This document shows positions 40,066 through 50,852 of a stretch of 53,465 nt of DNA, one piece after another; the first letter of the stretch is position 1, and each line of letters opens with the position of its first letter. The DNA is from JACQAI01 sp035507915 (GTDB lineage: Bacteria > Pseudomonadota > Alphaproteobacteria > Elsterales > Elsteraceae). The position numbers and the translations under genes are program-made. The notes below the pieces were generated by a model, which was given only the letters and a program-made list of their open reading frames with translations, made no database searches and was not told the DNA's origin. The stretch spans positions 1-53,465 of the forward strand of contig DATJNS010000147.1 of NCBI GenBank assembly GCA_035507915.1. The letters are read 5' to 3'.

Positions 40066-40535
40066 TGGCCTACTCGGTCCGCGCCGCCGACCTCGCGCGC
40101 GCCTGGGATCGCGCCGCGCTGACCGCGCTGCTCGACCTCTATGCGCGCGACCCGATGGGTGGCGGCCAGCCCCTGCCGCGCGACGTCCTCGCGGCGCTGC
40201 CCGACCGGCTCGCCGCCCTGCCCCACGCGCGCGTCTGGCTGGCGGTCGCGCCCGACGGCGAGCCGGCCGGCGTCGCGGTGGGCTTCCTCGGCTTCTCGAC
40301 CTTCGCGGCGCGGCCGCTGCTCAACCTGCACGACCTCGCGGTCGCGCCGGCGCATCGCCGCCGCGGCGTCGGCCGCCGGCTGCTCGCCGCCGTCGAGGAC
40401 GCGGCGCGCGCGCTCGGCTGCTGCAAGGTGACGCTCGAGGTGCGCGACGACAACGCGACCGCGCAAGGTCTGTACCGCGCGCTCGGCTACGGCGACGGCG
40501 CCGCGCCGCACCGCTTCCTCGTCAAGCCGCTGTAG
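40065..40535 (+). CDS. GNAT family N-acetyltransferase
   Basis: 156 residues. The acetyl-CoA binding motif A appears as LHDLAVAPAHRRRGVGRRLLAAVEDAARALG, then CKVTLEVRDDNATAQGLYRALGY, typical of GNATs. Its ATG shares one base with the preceding stop (TGATG at 40063-40067), so it is co-translated with the Cys-rich protein. The substrate is unknown; the coupling hints that the two act on the same process. Confidence 0.92.
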   Translation: MAYSVRAADLARAWDRAALTALLDLYARDPMGGGQPLPRDVLAALPDRLAALPHARVWLAVAPDGEPAGVAVGFLGFSTFAARPLLNLHDLAVAPAHRRRGVGRRLLAAVEDAARALGCCKVTLEVRDDNATAQGLYRALGYGDGAAPHRFLVKPL

Positions 40536-40547
40536 CGCGCCGCCCGC

Positions 40548-42188
40548 TCAGGCGTGATACCCGGCCACGACCGCCGTCGTCAGCACGCCGCCGTTGCGTG
40601 CCGGCCGGACCGTGATGCGGATCTCGCGGCCGTCGTGCAGCCGGCAGGTCATCGGCACGCCGTCGGCACGATGCTGGTGCACGATGTGGTCGGTGACCAG
40701 GTCGGCGGCGCTCTGACCTGCGGCGGTCAGGATGCGGCCGGCGTCGATCGCGGCCCGCACGCAATCCGCGTGCTTGATGCCGGGTTTGGCCGTCGAACCG
40801 AAATAGTCGGAGAAGCGCTGATTGAACACGACCAGCCGGTCTTCGCCGTTCCATAGCGCGATGGCTTGATCGACGCTCTCGATGGCGTTGGTCAGATTGC
40901 GGGTCCGCTCCTTCACCGTGCGTTTCATGCGCTCGAAGGCGTCCGACAGGATCGCGAACTCGCGGAACGTCGCGCGCTCGGCCGGCGTGTCGCTGGCATC
41001 CAAGTCGTCGATGCGCGCGGCGTCTTCCGCCAGTTGCCGCAAGGTTTGCGACGTGCTGCGCGCCGCGACGTGGATCGCCGGCAGCAGCAGCAGCAGGAGC
41101 AGGCCGCCGACGAACAGGACGCGCAGACGCAGCGTGTCGAGGCTGCCGTTGAAGTCGTCGAGCGGCGCGGCGAACACCAGGCTCATCTCGCCCTTGCTGC
41201 CGGCCAGCAGCGGCGAGCGCGCGACGATGAGGGGCCAGTCGACCGGGCCGCCGCTCGCGTACGGCAGGTCGCCGGCGGACACCACGCGGTTCGCGGTCGG
41301 CGCGCCGTCCGTGAGCTGCAGCAGCGCGCCCGCCAGGCGCCGATCCCCCTTCACGTCGGCGAGCGGCGGCGCGGCGTCGACGCCGAGCCACGCGACGCGG
41401 TTCGAGGCCAGCAGGCGGCCGTCGCCCGTCACCAGCAGCAGACCGCTGTGCGGCGACAGGTGCTGTTTCTGCACGACCTCTTGAAGCCGATCCAAGGTCA
41501 CGTCGAAGCCGACGACGCCGGTGCCGTCGGGCAATCGTTGAGACGCCGTGACGCCTGGCGCGGCGGTCGAGTTGAACACGTAGGGCTGGCCGACGTCGCC
41601 GCCTTCGCGCGCCATGGCGTCGCGGTACCAGGACCGCTCGCGCGGGTCGTATTGCGGGCTCGGCTCGTCGGTTCGGCCGAGCACGGCGGCATGATCGTCG
41701 AGGAAGGTCCAATGCTCGACGCGGCCGCCGCCGGTCGCGGCGACGATCGCGCGCACGATCGTCGCGGTGCCGTCCGGCGCCTGCTGGGCCTTGATGATCT
41801 CGGGGTTGCCGTGGGTGGCGATCATCTGCAGGAAGCTGCCGTCGGCGCGCCCGACATAGCCGGAGTAGAGATCGGGATTCTCGCGCAACAGCGCCGACAG
41901 GACCGGCAGCGCCGGATGGCGCATGCCGTCGTCTGCGACGGCGACGTCGGCCCCCGGCTGCGCGACGAGCAGCGCCACGCTCTTGAGCGGGCTCGACAGC
42001 ATCCGCGCGAACTCGGCTTCGACGCGCGCCGCCTCGTAGCGGAACAGCTCGTTGGCGGTCGCCTCGGAGGTCCGGTTGACCTCGCGCGTGATCACCGCGA
42101 TGAGCAGCACCACGAGGAGGACGACCAACGCGACCGCGCCGGCATAGAGGCAGGATTCGAAACGAACGGCGCCGCGCAGCGATCGCAT
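40548..42188 (-). CDS. dCache-HAMP-PAS membrane sensor lacking an output domain
   Basis: 546 residues. TM1 about 12-34, large periplasmic double-Cache domain about 35-355 (with the Cache-type block DPRERSWYRDAMA and GVVGFDVTLDRLQEVV), TM2 about 361-380, HAMP about 382-435, coiled coil, and a PAS_7-type domain about 440-540 (AIALWNGEDRLVVFNQRFSDYFG). It stops right after the PAS, with no kinase, cyclase, GGDEF or methyl-accepting module. Relatives usually continue into one. The stop is followed within 13 bases by the convergent GNAT gene, so any lost output was not simply frameshifted downstream. Confidence 0.9.
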   Translation of the reverse strand: MRSLRGAVRFESCLYAGAVALVVLLVVLLIAVITREVNRTSEATANELFRYEAARVEAEFARMLSSPLKSVALLVAQPGADVAVADDGMRHPALPVLSALLRENPDLYSGYVGRADGSFLQMIATHGNPEIIKAQQAPDGTATIVRAIVAATGGGRVEHWTFLDDHAAVLGRTDEPSPQYDPRERSWYRDAMAREGGDVGQPYVFNSTAAPGVTASQRLPDGTGVVGFDVTLDRLQEVVQKQHLSPHSGLLLVTGDGRLLASNRVAWLGVDAAPPLADVKGDRRLAGALLQLTDGAPTANRVVSAGDLPYASGGPVDWPLIVARSPLLAGSKGEMSLVFAAPLDDFNGSLDTLRLRVLFVGGLLLLLLLPAIHVAARSTSQTLRQLAEDAARIDDLDASDTPAERATFREFAILSDAFERMKRTVKERTRNLTNAIESVDQAIALWNGEDRLVVFNQRFSDYFGSTAKPGIKHADCVRAAIDAGRILTAAGQSAADLVTDHIVHQHRADGVPMTCRLHDGREIRITVRPARNGGVLTTAVVAGYHA

Positions 42189-42348
42189 CCAACGGTCCTA
42201 ACAATCCTGAGGGGCTTGCGTGGGACGCAGAGTGTCATCGGCTTTGCGGCGAATCCATCTCAAAGTCGACGGAGCGCTGCCGCCCGCGCTGAACTTGCGA
42301 GAGATGCCGACGTTGATCGATGAGTCCGGCGATTAAAGGGGACTCCTC

Positions 42349-42660
42349 ATGCGACATTGGCTGGTTCTATCGGCGGCCGCCGTCCTGCTGGCGAGCGGCG
42401 CGGCCTACGCCCAAAGCGGCCAAGGCGGCTATCTCGGAAAGAACCCGGGCGCCACCGCGCCGACCGGGCAGGCCAGCCCGCCGCCGGCGCAAGGCTCGGG
42501 ACAGGGCGGCTATCTCGGCACCGACCCGGGGAGCGCCGCGACCTCCAACTCCGGCAGCAGCGGCGCCAGTGGCCATGACACCACGGTCGGACACGGCAAG
42601 AACCAGGGCGAGTCGACGGACTCGGTGCCCGGCAAGGTCGGTGGCTCGGAGCATCGCTGA
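42349..42660 (+). CDS. small exported Gly-rich protein
   Basis: 103 residues. A signal peptide (LVLSAAAVLLASGAAYAQ) is followed by two copies of a GQGGYLG..PG motif separated by a Pro/Ala linker, then a Ser/Gly/His-rich tail. It is probably disordered and periplasmic or extracellular. AAAGGGGA precedes ATG 42349. No family is assigned. Confidence 0.65.
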   Translation: MRHWLVLSAAAVLLASGAAYAQSGQGGYLGKNPGATAPTGQASPPPAQGSGQGGYLGTDPGSAATSNSGSSGASGHDTTVGHGKNQGESTDSVPGKVGGSEHR

Positions 42661-42699
42661 GCTAGCATGACCAGCATTGATTGAATCGCCGCCTCTCCT

Positions 42700-42787
42700 C
42701 GTCATCCCCGCGGAAGCGGGGATCCAGGAGTCATGTGCGCGATGTCGGCGCGCGTGGCCCTGGATGCCCGCTTTCGCGGGCATGACG
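42700..42787. repeat. inverted pair of dispersed palindromic repeats
   Basis: A 29-base element at 42700-42728 (CGTCATCCCCGCGGAAGCGG...) and an inverted copy at 42759-42787. Each has its own inner hairpin (CCCCGC/GCGGGG and GCCCGC/GCGGGC) with compensating changes, and the two together can form one long stem. This is the dispersed CGTCATNCCCGCG-type repeat common in alphaproteobacterial intergenic regions. Confidence 0.85.
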
Positions 42788-42938
42788 GTCTTTGTTCGGA
42801 GCCGGTTCAGTCGACGCGATCACGCTCCAGGATGATCCGACGACGACCGCGCGGTCTCGGTCGACGATCCGACGGCGCTGTCGAGCCGCGCCGGCGAATG
42901 CTACAAGGCGCCCGCCGCGTCCCGCCGCTCGGAGCGCC

Positions 42939-43376
42939 ATGGCCAAGAGCCCGAAACCGAAGCCGCCCGCCTGGGCGCGCGCCGCTGGCGCGCCGCGCGT
43001 CGGCGCGCCGCTCGATTTGACCGACACGCCGGCGAATGCGGTGCTCAAGCTGGCCGAGGGCGACGTCGCGGCGGCGCGCGCCTGCATCGCGCTGATCGAG
43101 GCGAGCCAGCGCCACGACCCGGGCTCGGAGTTCGGCCCCTTCACCCCGCTCGTGATGCTCGACCGCTTCAAGCTGCGCGGCCGCCTGATCGCCCGCCTGC
43201 ACGCGCTCGCCGGCGGCGACCCGCGGCGCACGCTCGGCCTGCTCCACGCGCTGCGCCTCGGCGCCATCGAGCCCGGCGAACTCGCCCGCGCGCTGGCCGG
43301 CCAAGCCCCGCCCGAGCGCCGCGAGGCCCTGCTCGCCGTCGCCGACGCGGTGCCGGTCCTCAAGCCGGCGCGCTGA
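42939..43376 (+). CDS. conserved-looking hypothetical protein
   Basis: 145 residues, soluble, with a basic Pro-rich start (KSPKPKPPAWARAAG) and a mostly helical body (AVLKLAEGDVAAARACIALIEASQRHDP, then LVMLDRFKLRGRLIARLHAL). GGAG precedes ATG 42939. It is convergent with ssb, 12 bases apart. No family or active-site motif is recognised. Confidence 0.65.
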   Translation: MAKSPKPKPPAWARAAGAPRVGAPLDLTDTPANAVLKLAEGDVAAARACIALIEASQRHDPGSEFGPFTPLVMLDRFKLRGRLIARLHALAGGDPRRTLGLLHALRLGAIEPGELARALAGQAPPERREALLAVADAVPVLKPAR

Positions 43377-43388
43377 GGGCCTTAAACG

Positions 43389-43868
43389 TTAGAACGGGAT
43401 CTCGTCGTCGAGGTCGGCGCCGCCGCGCGGGAAGCCGCCGCCCCGGCCGCCGGCGGCGGCCGCCACCGGCTCCGCCGCGTAATCGTCGGCCCCGGCTCCG
43501 GCGCCGCCGCCCGCGCCCCGCGAATCGAGCAGGGTCAGCTCGCCGCGGAAATTCTGCAGCACGACCTCGGTCGAGTATTTCTCGACACCCGACTGATCGG
43601 TGTATTTGCGCGTCTGCAATTGGCCTTCGATGTAGACCTTCGAGCCCTTCTTGAGGAAGCGCTCGGCGACGCCGGCGAGGTTCTCGTTGAAGATCACGAC
43701 GCGGTGCCACTCGGTCTTCTCGCGGCGCTCGCCGGAGCTCTTGTCCTTCCAGCTTTCCGAGGTCGCGAGGGACAGATTCACGATCTTGCGGCCGTCCTGG
43801 GTCGAGCGCACCTCGGGGTCGCGGCCCAGATTGCCGACCAGGATCACCTTGTTGACGCTGCCCGCCAT
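43389..43868 (-). CDS. ssb: single-stranded DNA-binding protein
   Basis: 159 residues. The OB fold begins MAGSVNKVILVGNLGRDPEVR and includes TEWHRVVIFNENLAGVAERFLKKGSKVYIEGQLQTRKY; a Gly/Ala-rich linker leads to the acidic tip DLDDEIPF that recruits partner proteins. It binds single-stranded DNA as a tetramer in replication, repair and recombination. ATG 43868 has AGAGG upstream; the frame runs on far upstream but only as shadow of the protease gene. uvrA, often divergent from ssb in Proteobacteria, lies two genes away here. Confidence 0.96.
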   Translation of the reverse strand: MAGSVNKVILVGNLGRDPEVRSTQDGRKIVNLSLATSESWKDKSSGERREKTEWHRVVIFNENLAGVAERFLKKGSKVYIEGQLQTRKYTDQSGVEKYSTEVVLQNFRGELTLLDSRGAGGGAGAGADDYAAEPVAAAAGGRGGGFPRGGADLDDEIPF

Positions 43869-43997
43869 GGCCGCACCTCTTGCAAAGAGAACAAAACAGG
43901 AATATCCGATCGTGGGAACGCCGGCAACCCCATGGTTGCGAAGCGCTCGAGCGATGGCGATATCTCTCCCCCACCCCGCTCCAGGATTCAATGACTG

Positions 43998-45011
43998 ATG
44001 CGCCTGATCGCCGACGAAAATGACCTGTCCGACCTCGGCCCCGGCGGCCGCGTGCCCCACGAGGCCGGGCTCGACGCGCTCGACCCCTACTCCCAGGCCG
44101 TGGTCGATACGGTCGACCGGGTCGGCCCCACCGTCGTCCACATCCATGGCGCACGCGCCGACGGCAGCCGGCTCGGCAGCGGCTCCGGCGTCATCTACAC
44201 GCCCGACGGCTACGTGCTGACCAACAGCCACGTCGTGGCGGGCGCGGCGCGCCTGACCGCGTCGCTGACCGACGGCCGCGCGGTCGGCGCGCGCCTGGTC
44301 GGCGACGACCCCGACACCGACCTCGCCGTGCTCCAGATCGATGCCGCCCCGCTCGACCATGGCGGCCTGGAGTTCGCGCCGCTCGGCGACTCGCAGGCCT
44401 TGCGCGTCGGCCAGCTCGTGGTCGCGATCGGCAACCCGTTCGGTTTCCAGTGCACCGTGACGGCGGGCGTCGTGAGCGCGCTCGGGCGCTCCTTGCGCGC
44501 GCGCTCCGGCCGGCTGATCGACAGCGTGATCCAGACCGACGCGCCGCTCAATCCGGGCAACTCGGGCGGCCCGCTGGTGACCGCGCGCGGCGCCGTGGTC
44601 GGCATCAACACGGCGATCTTCGCCTCGGGCCAGGGCATCTGCTTCGCGATCGGCATCAACACGGCGAAGTTCGTCGCCGCGCGCCTGATGCGCGACGGCA
44701 AGGTCAAGCGCAGCCAGATCGGCGTCGCCGGCCAGGACGTGCCGCTCGACCGCCGGCTGGTGCGCTTCCACGGGCTCCCCAAGCCCAGCGGCATCCTGGT
44801 CGCCGGCCTGACCGACGGCGGGCCCGCCGCGGCTGCGGGCCTGTTGCCGGGCGACGTCATCGTCGGCTTCGCCGATCAGCCGATCGGCGGCATCGACGAC
44901 CTGCACCGGCTGCTGACCGACGAGCGCGTCGGCGTCGCGCACGCGTTGACCGTGCTGCGGCGCGCCGAAAAGCGCACGCTGTCCGTGATCCCGCGCGAGC
45001 ACCGCGCGTGA
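43998..45011 (+). CDS. HtrA/DegP-like serine protease with PDZ, no signal peptide
   Basis: 337 residues. The trypsin-fold triad is H78 (LTNSHVV), D108 (DPDTDLAVL) and S189 (NPGNSGGP). One C-terminal PDZ domain (about 250-330) reads GILVAGLTDGGPAAAAGLLPGDVIVGFADQPI. The N-terminus (MRLIADENDLSDLG) is polar with no signal or membrane segment, so it should be cytosolic, unlike most HtrA proteins. It is divergent from ssb with a 129-base gap. The target and the reason for its location are unknown. Confidence 0.93.
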   Translation: MRLIADENDLSDLGPGGRVPHEAGLDALDPYSQAVVDTVDRVGPTVVHIHGARADGSRLGSGSGVIYTPDGYVLTNSHVVAGAARLTASLTDGRAVGARLVGDDPDTDLAVLQIDAAPLDHGGLEFAPLGDSQALRVGQLVVAIGNPFGFQCTVTAGVVSALGRSLRARSGRLIDSVIQTDAPLNPGNSGGPLVTARGAVVGINTAIFASGQGICFAIGINTAKFVAARLMRDGKVKRSQIGVAGQDVPLDRRLVRFHGLPKPSGILVAGLTDGGPAAAAGLLPGDVIVGFADQPIGGIDDLHRLLTDERVGVAHALTVLRRAEKRTLSVIPREHRA

Positions 45012-45090
45012 GCCGCGCGGCGTGGCTCCGGTCGATGCGTCGGGCTAGGATCGCGTCCGAGGTAATCGTTTCGATGATCGCGGGGCGGTG

Positions 45091-45546
45091 ATGCAGGCAA
45101 CCAACGATCCGCAGATTCGCGAGGCGCTGCTCGCCTGGCTCGAGCGTTTCGCGGGCTACGTCCGCGACGTCGACTACGCCTCGGCCAAGCCGATGTTCGC
45201 GGCCGACATCCTGGCGTTCGGCACGCACCGCGACGTGATTCCGGGGCTCGACGCCTGGATGCGCACGCAATGGGACAATGTATGGCCGCGCACGTCGGAC
45301 TTCCGCTTCGTGCTCGACCAGGCTCACATCCTGGCGTCGCCCGACGGCGCGATGGCGGTCGTCGTCGTGCCCTGGACGAGCACCGGCTACCATCGCGACG
45401 GCAGCCGCTTCGATCGGCCGGGCCGCACGACCATGGTGTTCGAGCGTGCCGGCGCGGCGTGGCTGTGCGTGCATTCGCACATGTCGCTGAACCGCGGCGT
45501 GCCGCAGGAGAGCCACGCCAACCGGCCGGTCAAGGCGTGGCCCTAG
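45091..45546 (+). CDS. SnoaL/NTF2-like (DUF4440-type) protein
   Basis: 151 residues with a cone-shaped NTF2-like fold pattern: an N-terminal helix pair (REALLAWLERFAGYVRDVDY), ADILAFGTHRDVIPG, and a C-terminal sheet ending in RTTMVFERAGAAWLCVHSHMS. Such proteins bind or convert small hydrophobic molecules; the function is unknown. ATG 45091 is taken; GTG 45088 directly precedes it. A TAGGAT -10-like hexamer lies at about 45046. Confidence 0.85.
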   Translation: MQATNDPQIREALLAWLERFAGYVRDVDYASAKPMFAADILAFGTHRDVIPGLDAWMRTQWDNVWPRTSDFRFVLDQAHILASPDGAMAVVVVPWTSTGYHRDGSRFDRPGRTTMVFERAGAAWLCVHSHMSLNRGVPQESHANRPVKAWP

Positions 45547-45548
45547 CG

Positions 45549-45723
45549 CGGCAGGGGCGCCAGCCCCGCGAGCGCCAACATCGGCAGCGCGGCGGGTTCA
45601 TTCCCCGCGCTAGGATTCTTGATCCGCTCGCGGGGGCTGGCGCCCCCTGCCGCGCGCACGGCAGGGGCGCGAGCCCCGCGAGCGCCAACATAGAGAGCGC
45701 GGCCGGTTCATCCCCCGCGCCAG
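45549..45723. repeat. direct and inverted GC-rich repeats upstream of uvrA
   Basis: Two 65-base direct repeats (45549-45613 and 45659-45723, period 110, differing at few positions) share CGGCAGGGGCGC and GCGAGCGCCAACAT. Between them, 45626-45655 is an inverted copy of the repeat's first part. The gap of 279 bases between the SnoaL-like gene and uvrA is thus mostly repeat. Confidence 0.8.
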
Positions 45724-45825
45724 CCGACTTATCCCCGCAATGCACGGGTTTCCCGGCCCGGCGGAGTCGCGCCGGAGCCGCCAGGGCCCTATATTGGATA
45801 GCCTCACCCCAACCCTCGCGGTGCC

Positions 45826-48681
<2,856 letters not shown>

Positions 48682-48695
48682 CGATCGATCCGCTT

Positions 48696-48727
48696 CGTCA
48701 TCGCGCGCCGAAGCCGAGGCAATCCAG
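48696..48727. repeat. degenerate dispersed repeat downstream of uvrA
   Basis: The sequence CGTCATCGCGCGCCGAAG followed by CGAGGCAATCCAG fits the common CGTCATTGCGAG...GCAATCCAG intergenic repeat. The rest of the 272-base gap to 48955 shows no convincing gene. Confidence 0.5.
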
Positions 48728-48954
48728 CCCTGCCGCGCGACGGTCGCGCTGACCGCGTGACCCGGCCTCGGCGTGTCCTCATGAACGCGGTCGACGGTCG
48801 CCACATCAGGTCCGCCTTGGGGTCAAGATCGGGCGGCAAGCGCTTGCCCCCGGATACCTCTCGCGGCACGGTGTTGGTGCCGGTTGCCCAGACGGGCCGG
48901 ACCATGACGCGTGCGCATGGTTGAGAACAGCCTACCGCCGAAGGGGGTGTCATC

Positions 48955-50595
48955 ATGGCACGAGTGATCGTGGAAAAGACGCCGGCCAGCGATGACGCTC
49001 GGCTGCATCCGGCGTTTTTCAGCCTTGCCAGCCTCGTCCTGATTGCACCGCTCTGCATCGTCGGCGCGATCATCGGCACCCAGCTCATCGTCACGCTCGG
49101 CATCACGCCCAACACCTCGTTGATCGGCGCGCTCGCGGCCATGGGGCTTGCACGCGTTCCCCTGGCGGCGTTCGCGCGTTACCGCTCGATCCACATGCAG
49201 AACCTCGCCCAATCGGCGATTTCGGCCGCGACCTTCGGCGCGGGCAACGCCTTGCTGCTGCCGATCGGCATCCCCTTCGTCGTGGGCCGACCGGACTTGG
49301 TGTTGCCGATGTTCGTCGGCGTCTTCCTGGCCATGCTGGTCGACGGCTACCTGCTTTACCGCATGTTCGACAGCGAGGTGTTTCCCGCCAACGGGGCCTG
49401 GCCGCCCGGGATCGCAGCGGCGGAAGCGATCCGCGCCGGCGACCAAGGCGGGCGGCGGCTCGTCATCCTCGGCGCCGGCGTCGCGGTCGGTGTCGCTGGC
49501 GCATGGTTCAGGATCCCGATGTCCGCCTTCGGCATCGCCTTCATCGGCAACATCTGGGCTTTGTCCATGTTCGGCATCGGTCTGCTGGTGCGCTTTTACT
49601 CGACGTTCCTGTTCGGCAATCCGACTTTCGCGAGCATCATTCCCAAGGGTGACATCAATGCCGCCTACATCCCGCACGGCTTCATGGTCGGCGCCGGGTT
49701 GGTGGCATTGCTGCAAGTCATTGTCCTGATGTTCCGCGACACGGCTCAGACGCCCGCGGCTGGCGCCACGAAGACCGTCGCGGATGTCCGCCGATCGATG
49801 GGCCTCGGCGGCACCGCCTTCATCCTGATCGCCGTGCTGCTCGCATTTCTCGGTGGGCTCTGGAGCGAGCTCTCGCCGGGCATGCTGATCGCATTTCTGA
49901 TCTATGCCGCCTTCGCGGCCCTCGCGCATCAGGTGATCGTCGGCCTCGCGGCGATGCATGCCGGCTGGTTTCCAGCATTCGCCGTCGCTCTGATCACGCT
50001 GGTCATCGGCATACTCGCCGGGTTCCCTCCGGTCGCGCTGACCCTGCTGGTCGGCTTCTCCGCCGCCACCGGCCCGGCGTTCGCGGATATGGGCTATGAC
50101 CTCAAGGCCGGCTACTTGCTGCGCGACAACGGCGCCGATCCCGCGTTCGAACGCGAGGGGCGCAAGCAGCAGCTGTTCGCCGCCATGTTCGCCTTCGTCG
50201 TCGCCGGCGCCGTCGTGCTGATCGCCTATCCCGACTACCTCGCCAACAACCTCGTCGCCCCGGTCGATCGGGTCTATGCCGCGACGATCAAGGCGGGCGC
50301 GTCGGCCGCGGTGGCTTGGCAGTTGATGATATGGGCGATTCCGGGCGCCATCCTGCAATTCCTGGGGGGACCGAAGCGTCAGCTCGGCGTGCTGTTCGCG
50401 ACGGGACTCTTGCTGATGGTGCCTTTTGCCGGTTGGGCCGTGATCACCGCCGTCATACTGCGCTTCCTCTGGAGCCGTTTCGCCGGCGGCGGCCAAGGCT
50501 CGACGATGGAAGTGTTCGGCGCGGGCGTCATCGCGGGTGATGCGCTGTTCAGCTTCTACGATCTCGGCACCCGGTACGCCGCGGCGAAAAAATAG
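48955..50595 (+). CDS. OPT family oligopeptide transporter
   Basis: 546 residues with about 14 predicted membrane helices. OPT/YSL blocks include ITPNTSLIGALAAMG, NLAQSAISAATFGAGNALLLP and FPANGAWPPGIAAAEAI, and a late FSAATGPAFADMGYDLKAGYLLR. The family imports oligopeptides or metal-chelate compounds with protons. AAGGGGG precedes ATG 48955. Its base composition is a little less G+C-rich than its neighbours, and repeats lie on its 5' side, so it may be a later arrival. The 257 bases after it hold no clear gene. Confidence 0.92.
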   Translation: MARVIVEKTPASDDARLHPAFFSLASLVLIAPLCIVGAIIGTQLIVTLGITPNTSLIGALAAMGLARVPLAAFARYRSIHMQNLAQSAISAATFGAGNALLLPIGIPFVVGRPDLVLPMFVGVFLAMLVDGYLLYRMFDSEVFPANGAWPPGIAAAEAIRAGDQGGRRLVILGAGVAVGVAGAWFRIPMSAFGIAFIGNIWALSMFGIGLLVRFYSTFLFGNPTFASIIPKGDINAAYIPHGFMVGAGLVALLQVIVLMFRDTAQTPAAGATKTVADVRRSMGLGGTAFILIAVLLAFLGGLWSELSPGMLIAFLIYAAFAALAHQVIVGLAAMHAGWFPAFAVALITLVIGILAGFPPVALTLLVGFSAATGPAFADMGYDLKAGYLLRDNGADPAFEREGRKQQLFAAMFAFVVAGAVVLIAYPDYLANNLVAPVDRVYAATIKAGASAAVAWQLMIWAIPGAILQFLGGPKRQLGVLFATGLLLMVPFAGWAVITAVILRFLWSRFAGGGQGSTMEVFGAGVIAGDALFSFYDLGTRYAAAKK

Positions 50596-50852
50596 CGGCT
50601 GGGGGCGCCGCCCCAAGCGCAACGCCGCAAGCGCTCGGTGACGTCTACGATAGTCGTCGACACCCTGACGTCCGCTCCTGACCAGTTCGGACATGTCCGT
50701 CGCGCCTTCGTGGTTCATCTGGGTCCGGTGACGGTTTACATTTCCCCGAGGGACACCGTCCGGCGTGACAGGACGGACGATCGAGTGACCCGTCACCGTT
50801 TTGCCCGAGCGCTGCCCACCCAAGCGGCATTGGATAGGGTCGAGGACGACGG

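Noticed and set aside
45724..45825. SOS (LexA) box before uvrA
   Set aside because: No GTTC-N7-GTTC or GAAC-N7-GTTC pattern was found in the upstream 100 bases.
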